NCBI GenBank assembly: GCA_035772735.1
Contig: JASDFA010000007.1
Coordinates: forward strand, 87,505,501 to 87,569,500
Direction: 5' to 3'
Origin: Datura wrightii
Taxonomy: Eukaryota > Streptophyta > Magnoliopsida > Solanales > Solanaceae
Length of the DNA: 64,000 bases
The position numbers and the translations under genes were made by a program. The notes under the pieces were generated by a model. That model was not told the DNA's origin and made no database searches. It saw only the letters and a program-made list of their open reading frames with translations. Each line of letters begins with the position of its first letter. Positions within the stretch are counted from its first letter, which is position 1. Of the stretch, positions 43,571-56,369 are shown piece after piece.

Positions 43571-45125
43571 GGTAGCATGACTCATATTGAATAAGGAAAA
43601 AAGGAATTGGTAAAAGATATTCACCGACTAGCTCAGTTAGGGGTATAGTTGGTTGACTCAGCTGAGGGTGGAGTGGTAATGCAAAGTGGGTCAGATTCTT
43701 CTTTGGTTGTTGAAGTTAAGTCCAAACAAGATGAATACCCCATTTTATTTAAACTTAAGGAAGCGGTTCTCAGGAAAGAGGTTGAGGCTTTCTCCAATTG
43801 GGGAGATGGTGTGCTCCGTTACCTGGACAGATTGTGTGTATCGAACTTTGGTGACTTAAGACAGTAGATATTGGCTGAAGCACACAAATTAAGATACTCC
43901 ATCCACCCTGGTGCTACTAAAATGTACCGTGATTTGCGGGATATTTACTGGTGGAACGGCATGAAGAGAGACATTGCCGAATCCGTAACTAAGTGCTTGA
44001 ACTGCCAGAAAGTCAAGGTAGAGCACCATAGACTGGGAGGTATGACCCAGGATATCAGCATACCCACGTGGAAGTGGGAAGAAGTGAATATGGACTTTAT
44101 TATGGGTCTACCTCAAACTCGTAGGCACCATGATTCTATCTGGGTAGTAGTAGACCGGATGACTAAGTTAGCATATTTCCTTCCAGTTAAAACTACAAAT
44201 TTAGCTGAGGACTATGCTAGGCTTTATATCTAGGAGTTGGTTAAGCTTCATGGGGTGCCATTATCCATTATTTCAAACAGAGATACTCAGTTCACCTCGC
44301 ATTTATGGAAGTCCTTTCAAAAAGGATTTGGTACCCAGGTCAAGCTCAACACAACTTTTCACCCGCAGATAGATGGACAAGCTGAGCAGACTATTCAGAC
44401 CCTAGATGACATATTGAGAGCATGCGCGATTGATTTCAAGGGTATTTGGGATGACCACTTGCCTCTTATTGAGTTTCTATACAACAATAGCTACCACTCC
44501 AGTAGCCAGACGGCTCCGTTTGAGGCATTGTATGGTAGGAGGTGAAGATCTCCTATTGGGTGGTTTGAAGTTGGTGAAGCTACTATAATCGGGCAAGAAT
44601 CGGTTCATGAAGCTATGTAGAAGATACATCTCATTAGGGGAAGATTGAAAATAGCTCAGAGCCGTCAGAAATCCTATGCTGATGTGAGAAGAAGAGAATT
44701 AGAGTTTTCTGTGGATGACTAGGTCTATATGATAATTTCACCCATGAAAGGGGTGATGAGGTTTGGGAAGAAGGGAAAGCTCAGTCTGAGATATGTGGGA
44801 CCCTATAGAATTTTGAGGCGAATTGACAAGGCAGCTTATGAACTGGAATTACCTTTAGAATTGGCATCAGTGCACCCAATATTCCATGTGTCACTATTGA
44901 AGAAGTGCATCGGCGATCCAACTTCAATTGTGCCATTGGATGGCGTGGTAGTGAAAGATAGTCTCATACGAGAAGGTCCCTGTCTAGATCCTTGACCGTT
45001 AGGTTCGTAAGCTGAGGAACAAAGAGGTAGCTTCAGTCAAGGTCTTATGGAGAAATCAGCATGTAAAAGGAGCTATGTGGGAAGCTGAAGTAGATATGAT
45101 GGTTAGATACCCATACTTGTTCTCT
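43571..45125 (+). pseudogene. TEK3 integrase and chromodomain-like tail
   Basis: Zinc-binding part: AEAHKLRYSIHPGATKMY and CLNCQKVK (HHCC complete). Core: VNMDFIMGLP supplies the first catalytic Asp. The second site reads ISNRDTQF where the family has ISDRGTQF, so Asp is replaced by Asn. The third acidic residue survives (GQAEQTIQTLDD). Stops at 44231, 44543 and later split it. The tail 44729-44995 has PMKGVMRFGKKGKL, YVGPYRILRRI and HPIFHVSLLKKC, followed by VLWRNQHVKGAMWEAEVDMM-like sequence to 45125. Confidence 0.85.
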
Positions 45126-45344
45126 TCCAGTTCAGTTCCGACATCAAGTACTAAATTCCTCCCCAATACCCTATTCAATTCCATATTCATCAGCTTTATT
45201 TAGATTTTCTATGTGCATTCTAGTTGCATCAGCTCTCTTAGTACGGTGAAGTCAGTTCACAGTCAGTTACTCCTTCAGAAACCAGCTCATGGTCTCAATA
45301 TAGAAATCTCAGCTCTTTTCTTTGTTTTAAAGCAATTTTAGTCT

Positions 45345-45379
45345 TCATTCGGGGACAAATGATCCCAAGGGGGAGATAT
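45345..45379 (+). other. Hairpin and polypurine tract of TEK3
   Basis: TCATT/AATGA stems (45345-45349, 45358-45362) flank CGGGGACA, a variant of the GAGGAC loop. The tract AAGGGGGAGATAT (45367-45379) directly precedes the 3' LTR. Confidence 0.7.
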
Positions 45380-47843
45380 TGTAAAACCCTAAAACATTCA
45401 TAGATCAGACTCAGGCTTAAGAAAATTCAGCAGAAAAACCAAAAAAAATTGTTATTATCTCAGAATGACTGAGACAATGAGTCATGGCCTGCTCCAATGA
45501 CTCATTATGTCAGTTGTGGTCACCAGGTCTTGGCCACTTGGGAACTAACGAGACAAGGAATGAACCATTGTGAGAAACAACAAGTCATTCTGTCAGTCAT
45601 GGTTTCCCCAGCTCAGAAACTCTTACCAGGACCCCACGACTCAACCAACGAGCTGTTGTTAGAAACAACAACCCATTGTGAGAGTCGTCAGATGAGATCC
45701 TTGAAATTTCCTTCCAGTGAAAACCAGAGGAAACAACGACTAGTTGTTTCACAAAATGAGTCATTTTTATCATCCCTTGTGTCAACTTATGCTTTTTCAA
45801 AAAAAATTTCCAGTGAACCTAACGACTGGACACGACGACCCGTTGGTTCAACCAATGATTCGTTATGTCACCTTTTGCCTAGCCTGCCAGTTTCCTTGTC
45901 TAGTGGCCATGGGAGGAACCAACGACCCGTTGGTTCATCCAATGAGTCATGGTATTCCCTGTTGCCAGAACTAGTGAATTTAGGACCTAGGCAGTAGAAC
46001 CAACGACTGGTCCCAACGAGTCATGGTCTCAACCAATGACTCATTGAGTGACCCGTTGGGTCCCCGTCGGTCAGTTTCCAGATTTTTAGGGTTATTTTGT
46101 AATTCACCACCTATTTAGTCCCTAAACTACATTGTTTTAAGTATAATTTCAGAGATATTAGAGGGATTGAGCGATTTTCTCCCTCATCTCCACTTAACTC
46201 TCAGTGAAACCCAGGTCATTTCTCTCATGTAAGAACTAGGGCTCAGAGTCAGTTGCAGAACATCAAGTTTTCTTCTTCAGAGAATTCTTGTCCAGGTATG
46301 TGGGGTTTCATTAAGGGAATAGTTCTTCCCTTGTGTCTCCAAAATTCTTCGTATTTTATTTATCGGTTCTATCCTTGAAATTTATCGAATGTTAAGAAAT
46401 TCTTAACCAGTCTTCGTCTAATTCATGTGGAATGTTATTTCATGTTAATTATAGATATTTTCCACTAGTTTGTGACTTAAATGATGTTTATTCTTGCAAA
46501 GTGAAATTTAGCCTATTTTTTGAACAAGAAAATCTAGAATTTTGGAATAGTGTTTTAATATAAAAAATATGCTTGATTTTGTAAGTGTTGGGGACTCCTA
46601 TGTTGTTAATAGCATTTAATCTCAATCAGCTTATAGACACTTCAGTTTTTAGTACGAATGTTAGTAAGAAAATGTCAGCTGATCAGTTTGACTATAGAAA
46701 TTCCGAGGTGTCAGTAGTACCTCCCAGTTATCAGAATCAGATTTAGAACTAATTTTTAATGGTCCACCAGGCGGTCATGAAATTTTAGATAAACAGCTCT
46801 GACTGGACTTAGGACCCCAACTTTAGATTATAGTTTGTTCTTAGATGGTTACGACACTTCCAAATAAGCAGCTCTGACCAGTGTTAGAATCGAGTTCCAG
46901 AATCTAGTCTAATAAGACTCTCAGGGTGCTTTCAGATATGTATCCCTGACTATTCTTGGACCCCAGTTTTGAGCTATCAGCTTAGTATTCAGTCTAGGAC
47001 TATCCAGTAGGAGCAGGACTTAGCACCGAGCAGACTGGGGTTACAGCGCACCCAGGTTCCCAAAACTACGTTGCCACCGCAGGTTACAGTTTTTATTGGC
47101 CTGATGGCCCTAAACTCTTGTGATCACCCAGTTCATGCCTTTATACCCTGGTAAGTTATATTGAGTCCTACCAATGGTGTATACATTGGCCTCCATGTCT
47201 AGCTCACGTGGTTATATGTCGGTTCCCACTAGTCAGCTCAATACAATTTCAGATCAGTTCAGATCAGCATTCAAGATTTAGAACATGTTTTTGACCATCA
47301 GACAGGGTCTTTTAGACCATTTCAGTTATTTAGTACAGTAGCTTCAGTTGGTCATTGCATGTCATCTCAGTTTTGCACTTTCATTTCATTTTGTTATGTT
47401 TTCTCCCACTTACTCAGTATATTCAAAGTACTGACGCATACTTTTATACTGTATCATTTTATGATATAGCTGCAGGATCTCAGTCTCAGCCTTTCTAGCT
47501 GATTGCTCATCGAAGACTTCCGCTATTCTTGTTAGTGAGTCCTCATTCTTTGAGGATGTAGATTATTTAATTCAGTTATATTTTTCTTTCCTTCTATTTA
47601 GATTTGGAGTTAGCTGGGGGCTTGTCCCTGTAACTCATCAGTCATAGTGGCTTTCAGATGCAAATTTGGTTTTTAGACTTGTAGTTTTGTTCAATATTTT
47701 CAGATATTATGAATTAGATTTATTCTCTCGAATGTTTATAGTTTTTCTTTAAACTTCTGATATGTATATTTATATGTTTACTCAGAATGCCAGTGTACTC
47801 CAACTACGGTGTTCCATCCAGGGTGTAAGCTCGGTGCGTGACA
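45380..47843 (+). repeat. 3' LTR of TEK3
   Basis: It starts TGTAAAACCC and ends GTGCGTGACA, followed by AGATC. Compared with the 5' LTR, many CpG sites have become TpG/CpA (for example 45472-45520). Confidence 0.9.
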
Positions 47844-47848
47844 AGATC

Positions 47849-49330
47849 CCATGCCTGAACAAGTTGCCCATGCTGAGTTTAAGCAGCCATTCAGATGTTG
47901 GCGCAAGCGTTGACCGCTCAGGTGAATCAGCTGGAAGTGGCTCATGTTCCCCAGAATGGGAACGCATCAGCGGCTAGAATTCGGGATTTCCTCGGGATGA
48001 ATCCCCCTGAGTTCCTTAGGTCGAGAGGGGATGAGGACCTACATGAGTTTATTAAGGAGATCCAAAAGATTACCCAGATTATAGGGGTGAGGGGAGAGGA
48101 GTGTGCAGACTTAGCCTTCTCTTAGTTGAACGGGGTCTCTTATATATGGTATAGGTAATGGAACGATAGCCACAGATTCAAAGCGGGTCCCATTAGTTTG
48201 GATGAGTTCCTCACCAAATTCTTAGACCGATTCTTTCTCTGAGAGATGAGGGAAATCAAGGTGGCTGAGTTCATGAATTTGAGACAAAACAACATGACTG
48301 TTCAGGAGTATGCTCTGGAGTTCACCCGGTTGTCCAAATATGCGTTGGAGATGGTGGCTGATTAGAGGGCTTGAGTGTGCAGATTTGTTAATGGAGTAGC
48401 AGACTATATGGTCTAAGAATGCAGGGCCACCATGCTACATTAGGACATTGACTTCTCTTGATTGGTCTTTTGTGCCCAGAGATAGAGGTGGTGCAGATGA
48501 GGGAGAGGGAGAGAGAGGCCAAGAGGGCCAGGACAGACATCTTTGGGTTTTCCCAGTAGAGGTCTAGTGGCAGACATCATTAATAGTCCCACCAGAGATC
48601 ATCAACCCTAGTCGTCATCAACCAATGTGCCATCTAGGTCTAGGCACAACCAGAGAGGAAAAACATCAGGCTCTCGAGGTCAGTAGAGCCCAGCATTCCA
48701 GCCTATGGCAGGTGTGGTAGGAGGCACATCTGTAAGTGCTTAGTAGGTTTAGGGGCATGTTTTGGGTGCAGAAAGCTTGACCATATGCTTAGAGATTGTC
48801 CAGTAGCCATACAAGGCCATGGTAGAGACCGTGACCTAGTTACCAATTCAACAGCTCCACCAGCACGCTCAGCTCAATAGGGTGCATCCACTAGTGCAGG
48901 GTGTGGTCAGCGTCAGAATAGGTTTTATGCCCTCTTATCATGTCAGGAGTAGGAAGTTTACCCAGATATGGTCACTGGTATGGTATGAGTATTCCACTTT
49001 GATATTTATGCATTGTTACATCTAGAGGTTACTTTATCTTTTGTAGCTCCCTATGCTGCTATTAGTTTTGGAGTCAGTCCCGAATCCCATCAGAACCCTT
49101 CTTAATCTCTACTCCAGTCGATGACTCAGTTATAGCTCGACAGATATATAAAAATTGCCCTATCACAGTCCTTAAGAAAGTCACCTTAGTTGATCTAGTA
49201 GAGTTAGACATGACTGATTTTGATGTTATCTTTGGTATGGATTGGTTGCATACATGTTATATCTCAGTGAATTCTAGAACCCATATGATAGAGTTCCAGT
49301 TTCCAGGTGAGCCAGCCCTATAATGGAAGG
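47849..49330 (+). pseudogene. TEK1 gag (continued) and protease, degenerate
   Basis: Gag resumes after TEK3: MLAQALTAQVNQLEVAHVP, FLGMNPPEFLRSRGDEDL, ECADLAFS then a stop, and after more stops EFMNLRQNNMTVQEYALEF near 48270. The CCHC knuckle CFGCRKLDHMLRDC (48758-48799) keeps all four ligands. The protease near 49015 reads LHLEVTLSF where the family has LDPGATLSF, so the catalytic Asp is lost. FGMDWLHTCYISVNS follows at about 49230. Confidence 0.85.
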
Positions 49331-52305
49331 GTAGTTCAGCTGTGCCTGTAGGTCTCTTCGTTTCCTACCTAAAGGCTAGAAAGATGATTTCCAAGGGCTA
49401 CATGTACCATCTAGTTCGAGTTAAGGATCCTACACCCGAAAGCTCGACTATCCAATCAGTTCTTATTGTGTGTGAGTATCTGGAGGTTTTCCTAGATGAT
49501 CTACCAGGAGTTCTCGAGCAAAAGATTGACTTTGGTATTGACCTTCTTCCCGATACACAACTTATATCTATTCCTTGATATAGAATGGCTCTAGCTAAAC
49601 TAAAGGAGTTGAAGGAACAATTGAAATATCTTCTAGATAAGGGGTTCATCAGGCATAGCAAGTCCCCGTGAGGTGCACCAGTTCTCTTTGTTCGAAAGAA
49701 GGATGGGTCTCTTTGTATGTGCATTGACTATCGACAGTTGAACAAAGTCAACATTAAGAACAAGTATCCTATCGCCAAAATTGATTACTTGTTTGACCAA
49801 CTTCAGGGTGCTATGTGCTTCTCAACAATAGACCTCAAATCTGGGTATGATCAGCTCAGAGTTAGGGAGAATGACATTTTAAAGACAGCTTTCCAAACTT
49901 GGTATGGTCACTAGGAGTTTGTAGTTATGTCTTTTGGACTAACAAATGCTCCTGCAGCTTTTATGGATTTGATGAACAGGGTGTTCAAGCTATATCAGGA
50001 CATGTTCATGATTGTCTTCATAGACGACATACTCATATACTCTTGAAGCAAGGAGGATCATGCTGCTCATTTGAGGGTTGTGCTACAGACTCTCAAGGAT
50101 CGCCAGCTGTTTGCTAAATTTAGCAAGTGTGAGTTTTGGTTGGATTTGGTATAATTTTTTGTCCATGTGGTGTCAAGTGAGGGTGTGCAGGTGGACTCTT
50201 AGAAGATAGAAGCTGTAATGAATTTGCCTAGACCAATTAATCCTTTGGATATCTGGAGTTTCTTGGGTTTAGTTGGCTATTATAGGAGGCTTACTAAAGG
50301 ATTTTCATCCATTGCTGCACCATTGACTAAGTTGACCCAGAAGAAAGCCAAGTTTCAATTGTCAGATGCCTGTGAAAAGAGTTTTTAGGAGTTAAAGACT
50401 CGACTCACTTCAGCCCCCGTATTGACCCTACTTGAGGGTACATATGGATTCATTGTGTATTGTGATGCCTCTAGGGTTGGTCTTGGGTGTGTGTAGATGC
50501 AACATGGTAAGGTCATTGTGTATGCCTCTAGATAGCTTAAGACTCATGAGAAGAATTACCTGACGCATGACCTAAAGTTGGCAGCGGTGGTGTTTGCATT
50601 AAAAATTTGGAGATACTATTTGTATGGGGTCCACGTGGATATGTTTATGGACCACAAGAGCCTACAGTACGTGTTCACTCAGAAGGATTTGAATTTGCGA
50701 CAAAGGAGGTGGTTAGAGCTTCTCAAGGACTATGACATGAGTGTCCTTTGTCATTCAAGAAAGTCTAATGTAGTGGAGGATGCCCTTAAGATACTGTCTA
50801 GGGAGACTATTTCTCATATGGAAGACGGAAGGAAAGAGTTGGTGAAGGATGTACATTAGCTTGCACGATTGGGAATTCGCCTCGTGGATTCATCAGATGG
50901 TGGTGTCATTGTTTAGAGTGGTTCAGAATCTTCATTGGTGACTAAAGTCAAGGCTAGACAAGATAAAGATCCTATTTTGGTGAAGTTGAGAAAAGCGGTT
51001 CAACATCAGAAGGTAGAGGTGTTCTCCTAAGAGGGAGATGGTGTACTTCGTTATCAGGTTCGTTTGTGTGTTCTAGGTGTCGACAACTTGAGAGAACAAA
51101 TATTGCATGAGGCTCATGGCTCGCAGTTTCTATCCACCCAGGTGCTACCAAGATGTACCATGACCTATAGGAAGTCTATTGGTGGAATAGCATGAAGAAG
51201 GACATAACGGAGTTTGTGGCTAAATGTATGAATTGTCAGCAAGTGAAAGTGGAGCATCAAAGACAGGGAGGTGTGCTATAAGACATAAATATCCCTACAT
51301 GGAAGTGGGAAGAGATCAATATGGATTTCATCACAGGGTTGCCTCGTACATGTTGACAGTATGACTTTATTTGGGTGGTTGTAGACAGATTGACGAAAGC
51401 AACCCATTTTCTATTAGTCAAAACTACCGATCAGCAGAGGATTATGCTAAATTGTACATTAGGGAGTTAGTTTAGTTGCACGGAGTTCCCTTGTCCATCA
51501 TTTCAGACAGAGGTACTCAATTCACCGTGTAGTTTTGGAGATTGTTTCGAAAAGGACTTGGTACTCAGGTCAAGCTTAGCACTGCTTTTCACCACAGATA
51601 GATGCTCTGGCCGAGCGGACCATTCAGACTCTCAAGTATATGTTGAGGGCATGTGTGATTGACTTAAAAGGTAGTTGGGATTATCATTTTCCCGTTATTC
51701 AGTTTTCTTATGAAAACAACTACCATTCAAGCATCTAGATGGCTCTCCGTTTGAGGCTCTTTATGGGCGGAGATATTGATCACCTATTGGTTAGTTTGAG
51801 GTAGGTGAGGCTATATTGATAGGGACAGATTCTGTTCATGAGGCTATGGAGAAATTCAGCTTACAAGGGAAAGGTTGAAAACAGCTCAAAGTCATCAAAA
51901 GTCCTATGCCGATGTGAGGAGGAGAGAACTAGAGTTTGAGGTTGATGATTGGGTGTTTTTGAAGGTGTCCCCCATTAAGGGAGTGATGTGGTTCGAAAAG
52001 AAAGGGAAGCTTAGTCCCTGATATATTGGTCCCTACAGGATTGTAAGGCGTGTGGCAAGGTGGCCAATGAGTTGGAGCTACCAGCGGAGTTGGCTTTGAT
52101 ACATCTAGTTTTCCATGTATCATTATTAATGAAGTGCAATGGTGACCAGACTTTGGTGGTCCTAGTGGAGAGCATAGGTGTGAATGATAACCTTAGCTAT
52201 GAGGAGGTACTAGTTGAGATCCTTGATCGTCAGGATCAGAAGTTGAGGATCAAAGAAGTAGCTTCACTAAAAGTTCTGCAGAGAAATCAGCTTGTTGAGG
52301 GAGCT
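49331..52305 (+). pseudogene. TEK1 RT, RNase H and integrase, degenerate
   Basis: The order is intact: VSYLKARKMISKGYMYHLV; LLDKGFIRHSKSP; RKKDGSLCMCIDYRQLNKV; YGH then a stop; FIDDILIYS near 50015 (YxDD intact); FLGLVGYYRRL; CDASRVGLG near 50460; LAAVVFALKIWRYYLYGVHVD and HKSLQYVFTQKDLNLRQRRW at 50578-50859; integrase zinc region CMNCQQVK near 51230; core INMDFITGLP, SDRGTQF and LAERTIQTL, so all three acidic residues are readable; tail LELPAELALIHLVFHVSLL at 52060. Frequent stops, several at CGA/CAG/TGG-type codons, make it dead. TEK4 interrupts it at 52305; the end is at 61897. Confidence 0.85.
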
Positions 52306-54550
52306 TGTTATACCCCAGAAGCCCAAAGATCAGACTCAGGAGTTGAAATGGAAAAAAGTTTAAAAACTGTCACCCGGCACAGGACGGGTCGTGAGGTGAC
52401 CCATGAGAGTAGCCCACGAGTCGTGATGTGACTCGTGGGGAGGCTAGGTGATGAGCTTAAGAAGATTGGGAAATGGGATCCCCATGGAGGTGACCACGAC
52501 TCGTAGTCAGGCCCCATGAGTCGTTAGGTCAGTCGTGGGGAGTGATGTTTGAGTAAAGAGGAAAATGAAGGTTGTGTACCTGATGGGAGGACCCCATGAC
52601 TCGTGGTCAGTCACCATGAATCATGGGGAGGGTCGTGAGCAGCAGGGAATAAGTTTGTTAAATTAGAAGCAGTGTACATCACGGATAGTGACCATGAGTC
52701 GTGATCAGTAGGTCATGAGTCGTTAAGTCTTCCATTAGAGCCCAGCAGACTTGGGAAACAGTGTACATCACGAGCAAATCCATGAGTCGTGGCTAGAGTG
52801 GACGAACCGTTAGGTCTCACATTGGGACTGCCTGACAGTTATTTTTCTGCGAATTTAGTAAGGGCTATTTCACAATTCCTAAGCTTCTAAGGCCTAAACT
52901 ACATCATTTTGAGTTATGAATAGTGACTTTTAAAGGGGTTAAGTTCATTTTAGGCTTATTCATTCATGCATGCAAGGTAGAAGACTAGAGAGGGTGATCA
53001 AGCCTAACATTCATCAATTTCTCTTGAATCCCTTCTTGGGCATTCAAGGAAGTGTTAGAATCAGTCATAACTAGGTATGTAGGGTTATGAATGGGTTTTT
53101 TCATTCTCACCCAAGCCCAATCTCTCCAAATTCATAAAGTTTGTTCAAAAATCTTATGGGGTTTTTACTTGAATCTTGTGAAATTCTAATGATCTATCCA
53201 TGAGTTATTATTTTACATGTCTTACACCATATTTTATGAATTATGATTATATTTTATAACTATTTTGATTATAAACTTATTGATTTCAATTACTACTATG
53301 TTATTCCTAATTATGCATGCTCTATGATGAATTGAGTTATGATCTCTACTTCTATTGTTTATATTCTTAAACCTATCATGATTTATGATTTGTAATATTG
53401 ATTTATCCAATTGCCCGTCATGAATTTAAGAATTTCAAAGCCTACATGATTTACAAGTATGCATGAATCTCATGATTTTACCATTCATGTTTTTGGCCGA
53501 CTCACGGGCCTTACCCTCATGCCTAATTCACGTATTTACAAGCATGTTTCTGTTTACCATGACTTAACTAGACCATGAATCTCATGAATATTATACTATG
53601 AGCACTATATATGTTTTGGGAGTAGTATTTAACACTGAGTAGGTTCGGGGCCCAGGTTTTTCCCCGAATCTTAGAACTACGTGCCACTGTAGGACATGAT
53701 GGGACCTCCCTTGTGACTGTCCCCTTGCCCAAATGGGCCCTTTCATGTGTGATATCACTCCCTTCATGTTTCTACCCTTGGAAAGGTACGAACACCCTCC
53801 CGACTAGGGATTTACAGGTCGGGCTCCATGTGTGCTCATATGGGGTATGTCGGTTATAAGAATCTCCCACTGTTCCTCATGATTTATGCATGGTTATGAT
53901 TATGCACTTTGGCTCAAGTCATGTTCAAATAAGCTTTCCTTTTATGACTATGATTTTGACTGATTTACGAATGTTTTGAAAACCTTAAGCCTTATGTTAT
54001 CGTATGCTACTTATGTTATGAGCATGTTTTCCCACTCTCATGATCATTTATAAGCTTTTATATATTTTAAATATCCGTTTTACTTACCTTTCATACTCAG
54101 TGCATTTCACGTATTGACCGCATACTCTATGTTGTATCTTTTCATGATATAGGACACGGTTCTCAGGCTCAGCCCCGTCAGTAGTTCATTTCAGAGTTTA
54201 GCCTCTAGCCCTTTTGGTGAGTCCTCATTCTCTGAGGACCATATGTTTCAGATATTGATGTTCCTTTATGTTTCCAATTTTTGGCCGGTTAGTTGGGGAT
54301 GTTCTCCCATCAACCTATCTTATATGATAGAGGCTTTCAGACTAATTGTAGTACTTAGTTGTTATGTATTTCAGTACGTTCCGCTTATCATGTTATGCTA
54401 GGTTATGTTTATGTTTCCGCTATATCTTCATTTTAAGTATTCCGCTTAATGATATGAAATTAGATGAATGTTCATGCCATGGGTCGACTTGGAGTCTCTC
54501 AGGGCTCCTTGTCCCATGTTACGATCTGGGTCTATATTCGGGTCGTGACA
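52306..54550 (+). repeat. 5' LTR of TEK4
   Basis: It starts TGTTATACCCCAGAAGCCC and ends GGGTCGTGACA. CACGAGTCGTG-type motifs fill 52385-52810. Donor-like TAG|GTATGT lies at 53072-53080. Confidence 0.92.
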
Positions 54551-54755
54551 AACTTGGTATCAGAGCAATAGGTTTGAAGTGTCCTAGGGTGTCTGAAAGC
54601 CACATTAAGTAGAGTTTTTTTCATGGGTGTGAAGTGCGCCACACTTACGAAGAAGAGGCTACAAGACGTTTAGGAAATGTTCCCTTTTTTCATGATCTAT
54701 GTCATGCGATGAAATGTCTCCCTATACTTCTAATTCGTGCTATTCGCGATTGCAG
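53075..54755 (+). promoter_or_regulatory. Candidate intron spanning LTR to gag in TEK4
   Basis: Donor TAG|GTATGT (intron from 53075) and acceptor GCGATTGCAG (ends 54755), then AATC and the gag ATG at 54760. It matches TEK2 and TEK3 in position and would remove the PBS. Confidence 0.45.
54555..54566 (+). other. Primer-binding site of TEK4
   Basis: TGGTATCAGAGC is a perfect complement to the initiator tRNA-Met 3' end, four bases after the LTR. Confidence 0.9.
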
Positions 54756-54759
54756 AATC

Positions 54760-55990
54760 ATGGCTCCCTGAATAATGAATGGTAGAAGAAATGGGAGCGG
54801 AGATGGCCATGAGGATGGCAACGGGAATGGGCACCAGCAGGCCCCACCAGTTCAGGAGCAATCAGGCACCGGAGCCAGTTGCCCATGATGTGTTTTTGGC
54901 ATCTATTCAAATGCTTGTGCAGGCCTTGACCGCTCAGGTCAATAAGCAGGCTTTTGCGTATATTTCGCAAAATGGCAATGCAGTGGCAGCCTGATTCAGG
55001 GATTTCTTGAGGATGAATCGGTTAGAGTTCTTTCGGTCAAAGATAGATGAGGACTCGTATGACTTTATCAATGAGATTCTGAAGATCACCCAGGTCATGG
55101 GGGTGAAAAATGGGGAGTGCGCTGATTTGGCGTCTTATCAACTAAAAGGGGTGGCGCATATCTGGTTTAAGCAATAGAGAAATGGTAGGCTAGTGGGAGT
55201 AGGTCCTATAGGTTGGGAAGATTTCCATGTATCCTTTTTGTATCGGTTTTTCCCTCATGAGATGAGGGAACTAAGGGCGCTGAGTTTGCAAATCTTAAGC
55301 AGGGTGATATGTCAGTTCAGGAGTACGCTCTGGAGTTCACCCGCTCATCCAAGTAGGCACCAGAGTTAGTGGCCGACCAGAGGGCTCAGGTGAGCTGATT
55401 TGTGCATGGAGTGGCAGACTACTTGGATAAGGACTGTAGGATAGCCATGCTGCATCAGGATATAGATTTTCCCTGCATAGTGTTGCATGCCCAGCAGATG
55501 GAGTTAGTGTATCGGAGGAAGAGAGAGGCCAAGAGGGCCAAGAAAGACAATTATGGGATTTCTCAGCCTAGATTGGGGGGGTGGACAGTGCCAACAGTCT
55601 CATCATAGGTCTTTTTGTCTCCAGCACCATCATCAGCTAATACACCATCTAGATCACGAGGGGATCGGAGGAGCAGGGCTTCAGATTTGAGGGGCCAGGG
55701 TAGCATGTAGATAGAGCGCACTTTTCCAGCTTGTTCAAGGTGCGGCAAGAATTACCCAGGGAGGTACCTAGTTGGCTTAGACGCTTGTTTTGGGTGTGGC
55801 AAGCCCAGACACAGACTCAGGGATTGCCTTTCGGCCAGATTAGGGGGCAGTGGAGCCCGTATGCCAGCCGCTAGTTCATCTGCTCCAGAAGCACGTGCCT
55901 CTCAGTAGGGTGCCTCGACTAGTTCAATCGGCAGTTAGCGCCAGAACAGGTTCTATGCCCTTGCGACCCGTCAGGAGCAGGAGACTTCAC
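54760..55990 (+). pseudogene. TEK4 gag, degenerate
   Basis: ATG 54760 is followed three codons later by a stop (MAP*). Gag sequence then runs with frame changes: MLVQALTAQVNKQAFAYI; FLRMNRLEFFRSKIDEDSYDF; ECADLASYQLKGVAHIWFKQ; EYALEFTRSSK; FVHGVADYLDKDCRIAMLHQDIDF; KREAKRAKKDN. The knuckle CFGCGKPRHRLRDC (near 55788) has all four zinc ligands, preceded by CSRCGKNYPGRY. Confidence 0.85.
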
Positions 55991-56369
55991 CGGATATGTT
56001 TACTGGTATGTTGTAAGTGTTTCACCTTGATGATTATGATTTGTTATATCTAGGAGCTACCTTGTCTTTTGTGACACCTTATATTGCTAGTAGCTTTGGA
56101 GTTAGTCCCGAAACTCTGTTAGCACCATTTTCAGTTTCTACTCCTGTTGGTGATTCGGTTGTAGCTAGACAGGTGTATAGGAGATGTCCAGTCACTATAT
56201 TGCATAAAGTCACCTCTGCAGACCTGGTAGAATTAGCCATTACTGACTTTGATATTATTCAACGTATGGATTGGTTGTATGCATGTTATGCTTTTGTTAA
56301 TTGTAGAACTCAGGCAGTAGAGTTCAGATTTTCGGGCAAACAGTCCTAGAATGGAAGGGTAGTTCAGCT
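55991..56369 (+). pseudogene. TEK4 aspartic protease, degenerate
   Basis: LLYLGATLSFVTPYIASSFG replaces the family LLDPGATLSF start, so the catalytic aspartate is lost. FSVSTPVGDSVVARQVY and FDIIQRMDWLYACYAFVN follow, and the frame stops at 56347-56349. Confidence 0.8.

Larger units (their letters stand above)
37887..47843 (+). mobile_element. TEK3: Del/Tekay-like element, second subfamily
   Basis: LTRs 37887-40431 (2545 bp) and 45380-47843 (2464 bp) with perfect target duplication AGATC (37882-37886, 47844-47848). The LTR start (TATAACACCCC/TGTAAAACCCT) and length set it apart from TEK1, TEK2 and TEK4. The internal part is complete in order (gag, protease, RT, RNase H, integrase, tail) but with stops, frameshifts and a deletion at the end of RT. 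About one LTR position in ten differs near the starts, so it is old. Confidence 0.92.
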
